A DNA stretch of 64,000 nucleotides from Lophius americanus (Eukaryota > Chordata > Actinopteri > Lophiiformes > Lophiidae), in contig JBBDHG010000109.1 in the NCBI GenBank assembly GCA_037951165.1, positions 434,001 to 498,000 of the forward strand. Direction: 5' to 3'. Of this stretch, positions 22,490 through 35,177 are shown in pieces. How positions within the stretch are numbered: position 1 is the first letter of the stretch; each line of letters opens with the position of its first letter. A model generated the notes under the pieces. That model did not search any database. It worked only from the letters and a program-made list of their open reading frames with translations, and was not told the DNA's origin. The translations under genes were made by a program, and so were the position numbers.

Positions 22490-22680
22490 GTATATATTCT
22501 TCATTTCCTGTGGTGTCCCCCAAGGCCTCGTCCTCGGCCCCTTCCTCTTTAGCATATACATGCTGCACCTGGCTCATATTATAAACAGGTTCAGTCAAGA
22601 GGCTCACATTCTCCAATAAGAAATAGAGACTCAAAATGTGCTCAACCAAACATGTGAGCGGAACATTAAAGGGTTTATTA
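22490..22680 (+). repeat. RT-scrap repeat, copy 2
   Basis: Frame at about 22505-22600 reads CGVPQGLVLGPFLFSIYMLH and continues LAHIINRFS. The tail 'aataagaaatagagactcaaaatgtgctcaaccaaacatg' matches the other copies. Only the 3' portion of the repeat is kept. Confidence 0.65.
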
Positions 22681-23079
22681 TAAGCAATGAAAAGTCATTT
22701 CTTTTAGATTTATTAATTTAAAATGGATATTTCAGTCTCTTGATTGAGCTGAATCTATACATCCATGCGAGAATAATAATTAAATAAGGAGAAAAAGTCT
22801 GTAAGACAACATTTCTTTCAATAGAATTTCCTTATTTTTAAAATAAGAGGGGAAAAAAAACACAATATACATATATTATACAAAACATTGTTGTTGCCTT
22901 TTAAAACCCAAGCCCAATATTGGAATATAATAAATAGTAAGATATACTCTCTTACATTAAGACTATTTTTCAGACGTGAAACATGCTTGATGAGAGGATT
23001 TTTTTAAATTTTCAGACCAGAATTGAGATATTTTTAATAGAATTAAGGCTTTTAAGTCTTTATTGGAAGTCTTCTCATC

Positions 23080-23310
23080 CAGTAGGACTTTCTTAATAGC
23101 CCTGTTAAAGCCTACTCCTACTTGGCCGCTTTCACTTATGGTAACCCCCAGGGCTCCATCCTTGGCCCCTTACTCTTTAGCATATATACATGTTGTCACT
23201 GGGCTTTTTTCATAACAGGTTGAGTCAAATATTTCAATGAGGAATTGTGAGTCAAAGTGAGGCCAAGCCAACAATTGAGCAGGAAATTAGAGGGTTTTAA
23301 TCAAGGATAC
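23080..23310 (+). repeat. RT-scrap repeat, copy 3
   Basis: Contains 'ccccagggctccatccttggccccttactctttagcatata', 'ataacaggttgagtcaaa' and 'gagcaggaaattagagggtttt'. The frame is shifted compared with copy 2, so it is decayed. Confidence 0.6.
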
Positions 23311-23849
23311 TTTTTAATAACCGAACCCATCAAAACAATAAACTTGATCTTTTATAAAAATCCACTTCCTGTTATGTCATTTCCGGTTGATGAAGACTAC
23401 TTCTGAGGGAAGTTTCATGCAGATCTGTAAAAAATACTTCAACTAGTAACCCGAATTAAATTTATTTTTGTTCATCAACAGTTCTCTTTTATACAGTTTA
23501 GCTCAGAATATAGATATAATATGGAGACGCATACATATATTTGCAATATGCATAAGAATATTTCCCTTTTTTGATATGACACCCAGCAGAAACTACCAGG
23601 ACCGCGGCTAAACCACTACGATATTTAACCATACTAGGCACTATACTACTAGAAATGATGGGGTTAGCATGCTAACCCACATGTCCTTAATGTTTTTTTC
23701 CAAATTGTCATGATAATGATGTTAATTTGTAATGTTTTAAATTAAAATTCATGCCTATATCTTACAGTTTACACCTTTAAATATTGTACTCTAACAAACT
23801 TTGGGCGAATCCTTGGAGGAGATATTGATGAGACTTTTTTTTTAAAAAC

Positions 23850-24390
23850 GACGCACGCGCGTTTTAGTAAATATATCGCACATTGCAATTAACTGGCGAG
23901 GTGCGTCACCACTGTTGCATTAAGAACAAATAAAAAAACATTAAGTTACTTACATTTGATGTTAAATGCACCTGAAGGCTATTCATGCACCTGACTGTTT
24001 TCTGAGGAGCAGCTGCTCCTGGCTGCAGGTACAGATACGAGGAGCAACAGTATTCTATATCGTTTTATTGTGACAAAATTACGAAAACGACTAAATCCCC
24101 AAAGCCATTCACCAAGCGTCTGTGAATAAAATGTTCTAATTGTAAAATAGTCTTTGAAACCCTGCTAATACAGAAGGAGACTTAAAAATGAGTTATACCT
24201 GATTTATTTTCAAGTTTAATCTGCAATTGGAGTATTTTCTATTCAATTGGTTCATTCAGAATTCTATAATATGAGTAAATAAAATAAGAATAAAATAGTC
24301 TTAACACCTCAGATTAAACAAGGCCAAATTCATTCCTGTCTCGGACCTCTCTGTGGTCTCCGTCTTTAATTTTGGCGCCCTCTGCCATGG
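23850..24390 (+). repeat. 550-bp interspersed repeat, copy 2
   Basis: Second copy of the repeat at 9150-9750. It ends 'ctctgtggtctccgtctttaattttggcgccc'. TGGCGCC just past a possible U5 end recalls a retroviral primer-binding site, which would fit a solo LTR, but the evidence is thin and no internal coding region follows. Confidence 0.5.
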
Positions 24391-25039
24391 AGTTTGACGC
24401 CACAGTTCTAGAGAATTAATCAATGCAGTCAATGAATCTTACCTTTTGGCGGAGGAAGAGTAGAAAAAGAATTGGTCAGGAAGCTGTCGAGCTCTGAGAA
24501 CTGGCTAATGTTCTTTTAAGAGAGAGGCAGCACTTAGAACTCTGTAGCAGCCGCCAAGTCTAGGAGGGTGGGGGCGAAAAAAAAAACAACCCAAAAAAAC
24601 TATCCCTGCCTCTGCATAATTCATTACCTACGTGATGATGATGATGTGCTTGGTCAGACAGACAACCAGCTACCCTGGTAATGGAAACGTAACTTAGATT
24701 TATGCAGTAAATATAGTATTTATCATCAAAGCCATTGAGCTGATGCCGTATCCAATGTTGATAAAACACTTTCTTCAGTGGATGTCTCCCGATGTTGTTA
24801 TTCTCCCACGCAGGCGGCATTTCTCTAGAAGTTGTCTCGCCCTCTAAAATCAATGGCGGCACCATGTGGCCGCCATTGTCGGCGAATGGAGGCGTAGCTG
24901 ACGTGATCGGCTATTTGTTCATGAAAGGGTAATACATTATTCGTAAAAACGGACCTGCTCTCGTTGCGAATATGACACGTTGGGATATCTGTTCATGTTT
25001 CACATTTGGCTAGTCTGTAATTAAACCCACCTGTTTAAT

Positions 25040-25970
25040 TATGACTTCCTGTTTCACTGGGGTATAAATATGCGGTGACACAGGCCTGATTCTCTTTGAG
25101 GTTCTTCAGAACGGGAACAATCAGAGAACACGGCAATGATGTGTGAAGAAAAAGTTGTAGAGCTGCACAAGTCTGGCAATGGAGACAAGAAACATCTGTT
25201 AATGGTTCAGGCTGACAGTTTGGAGTGACTGGAGCAAATCAGCCTGGAAGAGGATCTGTATGCAAACCGACCCCATGCACGGGGAGGAGGATGGTTCGAC
25301 TGGCAAAAAACTCTCAAAGGATTACAGCCAGAGAGGTCAGAGGTCAGTTGAATCTTGGGATCAGAAAGTCTCTCAAACACCATCAGATGACGCCGACACC
25401 AACACCAGCTGTTTGGGAGGGTAGCAAGTAAAAAAAATCCTCTGCTGTCATCCACACACAAGCTAACACTCCTACAGTTTGACAAACACCACTGGGACAC
25501 CATTGGAACAAGGTCAGAGGTCAGATGAGACCAAAGTAGAGCTTTTAGGCAACAAACATCAAAGATAGGTGTGTCGTAGCAGGATAGGAAGCCATAGAGA
25601 AAAGCACCTCATACCCTCTGTGAAGTCTGGTTTTGAACATCTGATCCTGTGCGGCTGTTTTTCTTCCAAACACCCTGGACATCTTTGTTAAATGAAATGG
25701 CTCCATGGATATTTTCTCCATGTGTTCTCAAACCTCATCACACACTGCAGAAGGAGACGCAGCGCTGTTATTGTGGCAAAAGGGGGCGGGGCAAAATCTT
25801 TAATGCAGGGTGGCAATGATTGTAGCACACACGTTTTACAAAAGAATATTTCCTTAATGTTAGGAATTTAAAATATATATATATATATTATTACTTGAGC
25901 TAAAGGTAAGATTTTTAAATAGAATAATAATTTGAATGACAGATCATGGGTAAAGACATCAAAGGAGATA
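25040..25970 (+). mobile_element. Tc1-like transposon remnant C
   Basis: Read on +, it begins near 'acttcctgtttcactggggtataaatatg' and 'gagaacac.gcaatgat'. Helix-turn-helix and linker pieces of the transposase follow ('ttcgactggcaaa', 'attacagccagagaggtcagaggtcag'), then 'gtctgg.tttgaa..tctgat.ctgtg.ggctgtttttcttcc'. Frames are interrupted throughout. It ends with terminal-repeat sequence that matches 8815-8925. Confidence 0.8.
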
Positions 25971-27110
25971 AGGAGATGCTCTGAGACACAAAAGTCCAGA
26001 CCATGAAATGTTGAAGGTCCGCTGCATAAACACTGATGTTTTAAAGGTTGGCGTTATTTTACATTCTCCTACACACACAGCAGGAAAGTTCTTCACCTCA
26101 CCCCCTTCCTCTCCTGGCGCACAGTACCAGCGTGGCGGGGCAGCAGAGAGTTGCGGGATGCAGGATACCAGTGAATGCCAGGGCATTGGGGGGTGGGAGG
26201 GGGGTTGAGATGGGGGGGTGTCCCGGCTGTGTGCCAGCTCTCTGACCTTTCCTCGGTGCCAATCGATAAGGCTCAACATCACAGGGCTCCGGAAATCTCT
26301 CAGCAGAGAGACAAGGAGCAGAAGACTCACACTGTCAGATGATGCACTAATTGCTTGTGCTTGCTAATCTCACCTACCCCTGCTGGGTGGATCCCCGTGG
26401 TACGATCCAGCCAGCCCCCCCCCCTCCCTTCCCCCCTGGGCCCTTCTGCAGAGTGTGAATCCACAGACACGTGCATACCTGAGGTCATATAAGGTGGCAA
26501 ACGTACACGCTCTTAGTGTATGTAAACACACTGAACCACACTGGGTCAAATAAAGCCTCTTCAGTCTTATAATTACTATTATAGACTTCTGATTTGCATG
26601 TTTGATGAATGTTGTGGAGTAAAAAAGTACTTCCTTTGGATGACCCCTGCACAGATGATGTAATAGCAAAAGACCCTCGACTTCCGACGACTGGGCAGTT
26701 GAAGCCGGGGAGCCAAAGGTTATATACTGCCTGCTGCTCGTTGTCCCTCACACCTCCCTGACCTAATCTAGGTTTCATATGGTTAAGTTAGGTTAGTTAG
26801 TTAAATTAGGATTAAGTTTAATCCAAACTTAAAAGGCCTTTTAATACAAGAGAGGCCAATTGGGTTTAATCTTTGTTGCAAAACTTGTATTAAAAGTATG
26901 TTATTACTATAATTGTATTAAACTGTTATTACCATGTTATAACATAAATATAAAGGGCTTTGAACCGGTTTAATAAACTGCGGGTTAACCTTTAATTGTT
27001 ATCCTAAGAAACAGTTTTTTTTTTGCTATAGTTGTATAAACTGCTATTACTGTGTTATTACACTAAATTACATTGAAAGGCAAATTGAAGCATATTTCCA
27101 GTTCTATTCT
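25971..27110. other. Intergenic, nothing recognised
   Basis: No coding exon recognised. The stretch 26230-26390 is free of simple repeats. G-rich runs occur at 26185-26220 and C-rich at 26408-26440. Confidence 0.4.
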
Positions 27111-27139
27111 ATATTCTTAGGTTCATCTTTTCGCCCGGA

Positions 27140-27440
27140 TTTCTGAAGTGCTGAACAATGACTTCCTGTTTGACTGGGGTATAAATATGAGGTGACACAG
27201 GCCTGATTCTCTCTGAGGTTCTTCACCATGATGAAGACCAGAGAACACAGCAATGAGGAGCCAAGAAAAGTTGTAGAGCTGCACAAATCTGACAATGGAG
27301 ACAAGAAAATCTCTCAGCTGCTCAAAATGTCCGTTTCAACAGTTAGATCAATAATTCCAACTGTTGAAATAAAAATCAGCCTGGAAAAGGCTGTGTCTGC
27401 AAACTGATTGCAAGTCTCTCCAAGGATCGCAGCATGCTAA
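27140..27440 (+). mobile_element. Tc1-like remnant D (5' end only)
   Basis: A fragment that keeps the start of the transposase: MMKTREHSNEEPRKVVELHK, then GDKKISQLLKMSVSTVRSII. This is the paired-like helix-turn-helix that opens Tc1 transposases. It breaks off about 100 bp later, so the catalytic part is missing. Confidence 0.8.
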
Positions 27441-27849
27441 TTGCAGAGGTAAGCGCTCAGTAGATAGTGATAAACTGCATGTAAGGCTTTGCTCATTTAG
27501 CATTCCTTGCTAGCATGCTAGCACAGGTAAGTTGCAGAGAACAATGTTAAACTCTCCCCGCCTGCGTTTGCATCCATCCTCCTGCTTTCATCGAGTTCAC
27601 CTGCCACAGCCATCAGATCTATGTGTTACGTCGAGGGGGAAGAAGCAGAATGTGTTTACCTCCAAACTGCTTATCACAGCGGTTCTTTGATTGCTGTTTT
27701 TTTTTTCTCTTTCAAACATCGCCTCATAAACAATTTTAACCCCTTGCGGTTTTATTGTTTTGTGTTTTTCTTACTTTCCTGCAGAAATCCATCAATTGAA
27801 GTGCAGACGCGTAGACAATCCAGTTTAACGATTCTGAATCGACTTTTAC

Positions 27850-28040
27850 GGCATTAAGATAGTCTAGCGATTATCCGTTCGGCCTCACAGCAAGAAGGTT
27901 TGGGGTTCAAACCCTGAACTGATGTCTGCGTAGAGTTCTGCATGGGTTTGCTCTGGATTCCCTGTCAGAAGACAATAAAGGAGAATTGGTGACTCTACTG
28001 ACCATGTGATGTATGAATTGGAATGGCTTTAGCCATGGCG
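27850..28040 (+). repeat. SINE-like repeat with a tRNA-type B box
   Basis: 'cggcctcacagcaagaaggtt.ggggttcaaaccctgaac' resembles the tRNA-related head of common fish SINEs; GGTTCAAACC fits the B box of an internal pol III promoter. It goes on through 'gagttctgcatgggtttgctctggattcc' and 'attggtgactct', also typical of such repeats. No intact A box is evident. Confidence 0.55.
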
Positions 28041-28488
28041 GATCGTTTCTGGCGTGTCCCCCTCCTCAGGTCCACCTCCGGCGCACATCTTCCACTGGGC
28101 GCCAGATTAACAGTCTTGATAGCTGTCGACATTCTGGCAGGTGGAGCGCGTACATTTCGGTTTATGCCAACATGCTTTCAGGAGTCAATCTTATAAAAGA
28201 TGCACGGAAAGACGGGGAGACACAAAATCCATTGAGTCGAGCCAGGCTCTGAAGCTCCTGCCAGAGAGGGGCCGGTGAGTGAGTGGCAGGTGGTCCGGCC
28301 CCGGGGACTCCTAATGAAGAGAGTGTGCCTGCCTGCTTATCGATCCAGCCACATCAGCTGATCTCATGCCTGCCTGACTGGCAGACTGGGGGGGCCTTAA
28401 TGGGCACCTCGGGCCACGATCACACACAGAGAGGAAGGAAACCTTCTTCTCAACAGGTGCGTGTGTGCGTGTGTGCGTGGGTGCGTGG

Positions 28489-28490
<2 letters not shown>
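28041..28490. other. Intergenic, nothing recognised
   Basis: No coding signature. The stretch 28255-28400 is rather GC-rich and repeat-poor. Confidence 0.35.

Positions 28491-28493
<3 letters not shown>

Positions 28494-28527
<34 letters not shown>
28494..28527. repeat. (GT)n microsatellite
   Basis: About 17 GT units, preceded by an imperfect GTGTGC/GTGGGT tract from 28456. Confidence 0.9.
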
Positions 28528-28531
<4 letters not shown>

Positions 28532-28859
28532 ATATTGAGAAGCTATTAGAGGTGATTCAGAGGTGAGCAGTTCATTTGTGACAAACTATCCAGCGTCTGA
28601 GGTGGAAGAGAGTCGTTCCAAGTATCCACACACACACGGGTGAAGATGTGCGATCCAGAATTCTTCCACATTCTGCAGTGATGTGAAAAATGATTGGACC
28701 CCCTCTCCCGATTTTGTGAGGGTCTTACAATAAACTGTTTCATATCTGCAAACAATGACCCCAGGGTGGACCCAGAACTCGCTGGAGGCCATTTTTGCCC
28801 AGTGTCTTTTGACCAGTGGAGCAACAATCTATCGAGGTGAGAGGCCGTGACCCTAAAAT

Positions 28860-29420
28860 ACAACCGACCTCTGACCTCTGCAGCTGTAATCCTTATAGTG
28901 TCTTTACCAGTGGAACCATCCTCCTCCTAGTGTGTGGGGTCAGTTTGCAGACAGGTTATCTTCCAGGCTGATGTCTAACATCTCCAGTCTATTTAAACTT
29001 CTTCATTTTTGATCTAACTGACATTTCGAACTGCTGAGATATTTTCTTGTCGCCATTGCCAGATTTTTCCAGCTCTACAACTTCTCTTTGCTCCTCATTG
29101 CTGTGTTCTCTGGTCTTTCCCAATCGTGAAGAACCTCAGAGAGAATCAGACCCGTGTCACCTCGTATTTATACCCCAGTCAAACAGGAAGTCACTGTTCA
29201 CCACTTCAGAGTTCCTGCTCAAACAAGTGAAGCTAAAAATATAAAATAGAATGGAAATATTCTTCAGTTATCTTTTAATCACAGGATTTCTTAAGATTGC
29301 CATTAATTGTCGAACACATGTAAGTTTCTTTTAATTATGTTACTTGGATAAAAAGTTAGATTTTTTGTGAATATTTTGAATTTAAGATCATGAATATAGA
29401 CACTTATGATTTTTTTCCCA
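28860..29420 (-). mobile_element. Tc1-like remnant E
   Basis: Minus-strand remnant. 'cctctgacctctgcagctgtaatcctt' and 'tgtgtggggtcagtttgcag' are complements of the N-terminal transposase blocks in C and F. 'cagctctacaacttctctttgctcctcattgctgtgttctctgg' is the complement of the transposase start. Beyond 29320 lies terminal-repeat sequence. The catalytic half is missing. Confidence 0.78.
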
Positions 29421-29424
29421 TCTC

Positions 29425-30555
29425 ATTTTACTCATTCATTTAAAGGGTGCCGGTATTTCTGGAGGGCCTTCCATCCTTCATAAAGTCAGCTGTCTTTCAT
29501 TTTGAACAAACATTTGAAACCTAACACATCACACCAGAATACAGCATCTCCACACAAATGTCCTCCATAATCTCCTCTCTCTCTCTCAGACACACCTCCG
29601 TCGGCACAGGTTCTCCTCTGAGCTCATTATTTCTGGGACTTCCTGCTGCTGGAGTGTTGTGCTGTGGGTTGGGTAATGCATCTTAAGGCCCGGCTATCAA
29701 ATATGTATGGAGTCTGACTTCCTCATCTATCTTTCATGGCTTTTCATTTGTTAAACCATTTGCCTCCAAAAGTATTTTTGCACGTCCCTCTTCCCATTGT
29801 GAACGAGGCGCGCAAGCAGCGGCGCGATCGGCCCATTATGAAACAACAACGCTCGGTTCTGCTTACGTATGTGCGCAGAAATGTTCTGAGGGGATTTCTC
29901 TTAAAGCATTTCTGTGAATGGTTTTTCTTTTTATAACCATAAGTGATGTGAGAAATCCATTTCCTGTTCATGGCTGAGACTGTGAGGACTAGTGACGGCG
30001 GCGGTGTGATTCTGCCATTTCATATGCAAGCATGCATGTTTTTGTGCATGTGTGTGTGCGTATGTGTGTGTGTGTCTTTTTCTATTATTATCCATGCATG
30101 TTTGCTTGTGTGGTTGCAGAGATATGTTTGTGTTTTTATTACTTCCCGTGCATAAAGTGAGAAGGTGTGAGAATGTAAGAATAGATATATATTCATTAAA
30201 GTCTACATATACCGTTAAAATCAACGAAATGCCGACTCTAAACTTATCAATTATCGAAAATAAATCAATTGAGAAAGATGTCATGTTCCTGAAAAAGGCT
30301 CCCAGGAAATAAAAATCATAGTTATGGCATTTTGCTGATAGATTCATTTTCCAGTGCGCCGTAAGGATTCCCATTCATCAGGATGGCAGATCAATACAAA
30401 TGTTGAAGCGCAGGAACGCCGGTTATCCCCCTGTGTCCGTTTGTAAAATCACTGGTGAGAAACATGAACTGCAGTTCTTTTCAGAATTAATGGCAACCTT
30501 TAAAAAAAACGATGAAAATTAGATGCAGAAAATGTTTTCATTGTCTCCGATTGTC
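29425..30555. other. Intergenic, nothing recognised
   Basis: No gene recognised. A degenerate (TG)n tract lies at about 30048-30075. Confidence 0.4.
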
Positions 30556-30559
30556 TCCA

Positions 30560-31235
30560 TGATCTTTAATTCAGAGTTTATTTCGGACGGATCCAACCTT
30601 TAAGTCAAGTGTAAAAGTGTGAAAGACCAGAGAAAACAGCAATGATGAACTAGAAGAAGTTGTAGAGCTGCACAAAATGTTAGTTTCAGTAGTTGGATCG
30701 ATAATGAAGAGACATGGTGAAGTTAAAAATCCGCCTGGAAGAGGACTTGTCTGCAAACGGAGTACACACTGTGAGGAGGATGGTTCGACTGACTAAAGAC
30801 TCTCCAAGGATTACAGCTAGAGAGGTCAGAGGTCAGATGAGTCTCAGGGTTAGAAATTCTCCCTAACCACCATCAGATGGCGCCGACACCAACACCAGCT
30901 GTTTGGGAGGGTAGCAAGAAAAAAGCCAGTGCTGTCATCCACAAACAAGCTAATAAGCTAATAGGCCACTGGTGTTTCCACTGGAACAAGGTCAGAGGTC
31001 AGATGAGACCAAAGTAGAACTTTTAGGCAACAAACATCTAAGATGGGCGTGGTGTAGCTGGAAAGAAAGACACAGAGAAAAGCCCCTCATACCAACTATG
31101 AAGTCTGGTGATGGATCTCTGATGCTGTGGGGCTGTTTTTCTTCCAAAGGTTCTGGACATCTTGTTAAAGACATGGTTCCATGGACTCCATCCCAGTTAA
31201 AGGTTCGGCTTTTCTGGAATTTTGAATTAAAGATC
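30560..31235 (+). mobile_element. Tc1-like transposon remnant F
   Basis: Plus-strand remnant with both halves of the transposase. N-terminal blocks occur at 30640-30830. The best catalytic piece is at 31000-31200: SDETKVELLGNKHLR, then [20 protein letters not shown]. Frames are broken and the end after MVPWTPSQLKV is lost. Confidence 0.82.
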
Positions 31236-31244
31236 AAGTTTCTT

Positions 31245-31450
31245 TTTTCTTCTCCTCCTTTCGGCTGTTCCCTCTCAGGGTCGCCACAGCGGCCCATCTC
31301 TCATCTTGTTCTTTCATTTTTTTGAAAGGGTTCCATTGATTCTGTCCTTCCTTCCTTCCTTCCTCGTCTTCATCACGAAGAGCGGCACCGACCAGATCAC
31401 ACATACATAAATCATCCTCTGGCTTCAGCCTCTTAAGGGAGAACACTTAT
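31245..31450. repeat. Possible short interspersed repeat
   Basis: 'cttctcctcctttcggctgttccctctcagggtcgccacagcgg' is a pattern I associate with a common fish repeat. No second copy was found in this window, so this rests on recall only. Confidence 0.35.
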
Positions 31451-34002
31451 TTGTCTAGGTGGATGAAAAAGGCTTGTGTATAATTTATGATGGCGGGGTG
31501 AGGCGGGGGGTCTTGAAAGCTGCCGTCCATCAGAGGGCGCGCGCGTGCGCCGCGGGTCAGCGCGAGCACGCGCACCGCGGGTCCGTCATCAATTTGACCC
31601 AGAAGTCTACTATGCCTCTTTTTCTATTCCCCAGCCTTTTAATCTCCCCTCCTGCTCTTTCTGCCTCCCTCTCCATCTTCTCGGCGTCTCCATTTTCACA
31701 CCCAGCAACAGTTTGGACGAGATTCTGTGTGCAGAAGAACGGCCGCGGTACCGCCAGAGTCTGGTTTACGCTCGCGCTCGCTTGCTTCTGTCTGTATGGA
31801 TCTCTCCAGAACCGCTAATTACACTGACAGGTTTTTTTATTAATAGTTTGAGGCTAATGTGTAATAGCGTGACTCCAGCTTTTCCCACCAGCTCGTTTAC
31901 TCTGCTCTCTCGCCACTCCGGGCCCTAATTACCGAGCTGCTGATCTGACGTCCGACTACTAAAACAGAGAGGACATATTGACATTTTGTCACTTTGGACT
32001 CCAGACTGTGCTTCTTTAAACCCGAGGCCACGCCGACTTCCATCTCGTTTTGTCTGCTGTTGGGCGACTGCAGGGCTGAAACGGAATCATTGAAAATCTG
32101 AGGGACACTTTTTGAAATAAATTTGAAATTTATAGAAGATTTTCTCGTGTCAGATGATAATATCTTGCATGTCAATATTAAATCAACCATCTATATCATA
32201 GATTGAAGTATATAGATGGGTGTGTATATACATATATATATATATATGTGTATATATACATGCATTCATGTATATGTATATATGAATGGACTAGAGGAGA
32301 TCTATCTACTATGTATCATATTTCACTCGTGTACTTCATATTCTAGATATATAGATATATATATATATATGTCACATGTAGATATGTGTAGGTATGTATA
32401 CATACACGTATATGTGTGTGTTTATGCGTGTGTATGTAAGTGTGTGTGTGTTATCTATAAGCACACACATTCTTTTCTGTAATGGATCTATAACTACATC
32501 TGGACACATTCTGGGCTTGAATCCCGTCGTCCTCAAACTGGAGGCGTGCGAAACGGTCGGTCCTTCTCCGGAGCAGCGCTGCTGTAGACGCCGCTTGCGA
32601 GCGTTCATTGTGAGCGCGATTATGTAAGACACGGTCCTCGCCATTACCGAGATTTGACAGTAATCAAAATAGTGTCCTCCCACAGCACTGCTGGAGCTGA
32701 AGCTCTTCCGAAGGCAGCGGCCTACTTTACACCGTCTCCTCTCATATTCTTGATTTCACTCCACAAGGGGATCAGGGGGGCTATGAGAACCTCTTCTGAG
32801 CAGCACAAACGTAGCATCGCCAGCTTAAGGCTATCTCGCCAGGACGCGTGGCGGGAACACGTAGCCAGCATTTCCTGTCCATTCAGACACAAAGGCGGGA
32901 CGGATTCCTGGCACCGCCCCTCCTTTTTGCTTTTTAAAAAAAACACATTTATCAGTGATAATTAGGTTACATTTGAGTCGCATCCGTTAATCTTGGAGCT
33001 AAACGTCGGCCATGCAACACCGCTGTTTTTTCCAGATTGTTTTATCTGGTCCAAATATGAAGAAGCAGCTCAAGAAAGAAAAAAAAAAAGTTTCATTTCC
33101 AAAGCTGAGAAGTGGAATCTTTGTATTTTTTGTTGCCGTAAGCGCGGGCATGCTAACAAATAAACGCTAGCAGCTAGCTCCTAATCTTTCCCCGCAACGG
33201 CGTCCTGTAACGTGAAGTAACGCATCCCTCAGACGTGCTTTTTTTTTGCTTCATTTGGTGGATAAAACAGATATAATACAAAAAAAGTGTCATGATATTT
33301 CTATTAGCCGTGCTAGCTTCGCTTAACTTCCGGGTCATGCAGTCATGTGACTAAGAACAAAACTTTAATCAACATGTGGCTTTTGCAGATCGTTGTTCAG
33401 GAACAAGCCTGTGCTGCGGAGGACGACAGCGTAAGTCTGGTTCTGATACCAGTGTGACGTTTTGGTTGTTGTCCCTGATGATTCCTGCAAAATGTATCAG
33501 TTGAGTGGCTGCTAGCCATTTTGGAGCGAATACGTCCGTAACATTACAACCAGGAAGAGGACGCTTGTAATTACCGTCATGACTTTGTGTTTATTTAGTA
33601 ATCTTTTATCGTGAAGGTTCATCATCATCTTTGTCTGTGTTCCTGTTTTATGTTGAAAGTGTTGTGTATGTTGTTGAGTTAGTTTTACATTACCTATCAT
33701 GTTTCTTTCTTCTTCTTCTTTTTTTTTTCTTCCTTTTTACTGTGTTTATCTGTTAATTGTTCTTCATTTCATTTCTTGTTTCACTTATATTCCTTTTCCC
33801 TCTCTGTGTCCATCTTTTCCAGTCATGCTTCTGTTCTCCTCTCGTGTGATTGTTCATCACCCTCACCTGTGTTTCCCCTCCACCTGTGTCTCATTGTCTC
33901 GTTACCTCAGTCTATAAAGTCTGTGTTCACCTGCCCTTCTGTAACAGTTCGTCGTGGAAGTTCCGTCGTCACACGGCCCGGCCAGATCCTAGTGGCCCCT
34001 CC
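31451..34002. other. Intergenic, nothing recognised besides simple repeats
   Basis: No coding family recognised. TA/TG-rich simple sequence lies at about 32215-32290 and 32345-32450. The stretch 33780-33950 (CACCTGTGT..CTCATTGTCTCGTTACCTC..TATAAAG) looks like a repeat promoter region and leads straight into the minisatellite at 34003. Confidence 0.4.
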
Positions 34003-34172
34003 TGTAAGTTCCCTCGTGTAAGTTCCCTCGTGTAAGTTCCCTCGTGTAAGTTCCCTCGTGTAAGTTCCCTCCTGTAAGTTTCCTCCTGTAAGTTCCCTTG
34101 TGTAAGTTCCCTCCTGTAAGTTTCCTCAGGTAAGTTCCCTACTGTAAGTTCCCTTGTGTGAGTTCCCTTGTG
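34003..34172 (+). repeat. 14-bp minisatellite of splice-donor-like units
   Basis: Twelve head-to-tail 14-bp units of the type TGTAAGTTCCCTCG. Eleven hold GTAAGTT and the last GTGAGTT. Unit 10 reads CAGGTAAGTT, a full match to the vertebrate 5' splice consensus. The units differ at a few positions. Confidence 0.9.
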
Positions 34173-35160
34173 TCTTTCTTGTGGTTTTCATGGACCTAAA
34201 TTTGGATTGTTTTTTGACTCTGCTATTGGGTCCAAACTCGCCTCCTGCCTCAGAAAGTTCCTAACAATTATGAATACGAACTGTGAAGATGACCAAATCT
34301 GATCCGAGCAAAATATCAGATTTATTTTTTTTTTGAACCCAGAAAGCAATAACCTATTCCCTCAATCAGGCGGGCTCCGACATCATAGACCACCCACACC
34401 GATACTTTGACTTCATTTTCCTCTGTGAGCAGGTACAGCCCGTATAAACGCCCTCATTCTGCCACCCTCACACTCCTGGGTCTCCTTAGACCTTTTTATT
34501 CTTTATTGGTTTGCAGGATTTTACAACCTCAAGCTAATAGAGCAGAAGTCTAATCAGCGTGTAAAACTAAAAACACCTACTGTCTTAAAAAACTCCCAAC
34601 TAACGTTTATGTTCAGGTGTCTGCATGCTGTGACTTTAAAAATCTGCTGTAAGGCCGTCAGTCTGTAGCAGAAAAGTCAATTTTGAGTCTTTTTATTTTT
34701 TAATTTTGCTTGTTCTGTTAATTTTTTTTTATTTTAAGTTGAGAATCACATGAATTATATCCCCGAAATAAAGTTAAAGTAGCTCCACAGTTATCAGTTT
34801 TAATTTGCATAACCTTGATGTCTTTGGACAAATGAGACCTAAAATTGTTAATTTTCATTGTCAGTAATATCGTGTCTGTTAATATTTGTGATAAATCCAT
34901 TATTGAATAACAATATTTCTTTTTTTAGATCGAGACATTATGACATCATTATATTACTTAAACACTCGTCAATGAATTTGCTCAGAAACTCTTTGATAAC
35001 TAATGCAACAAATTTGATAGAAATACCACCAATGTAATGTCATTCTACGCGGTTCTGTGTGATTGGATCAGGAAGGCTCTCCATTTGGACCAACTGGATA
35101 GACAATGGACCCAAAATGCCCCAAATATGGAATTTGGACCCTTAAGAGGGATTTTGGCTG
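34173..35160. other. Intergenic, nothing recognised
   Basis: AT-rich, no gene or named repeat recognised. Confidence 0.4.
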
Positions 35161-35177
35161 TAAAGTACCATCTATGT

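Noticed and set aside
22293..22619. 108-codon frame that ends in reverse-transcriptase sequence
   Set aside because: Only the last third is RT-like and it belongs to the RT-scrap repeat; there is no catalytic YADD, so it is not an active RT gene.
24395..24420. Retroviral primer-binding site (TGGCGCC) implying a full endogenous retrovirus
   Set aside because: No gag, pol or env reading follows and no second LTR lies at a fitting distance.
27850..27960. tRNA gene suggested by the GGTTCAAACCC box
   Set aside because: No A box, acceptor stem or cloverleaf could be drawn; it fits a tRNA-derived SINE head better.
28546..28863. 105-codon minus-strand frame next to Tc1-like remnant E
   Set aside because: Does not match the Tc1 transposase in the other copies and shows no other family signature; probably chance or an unidentified repeat.
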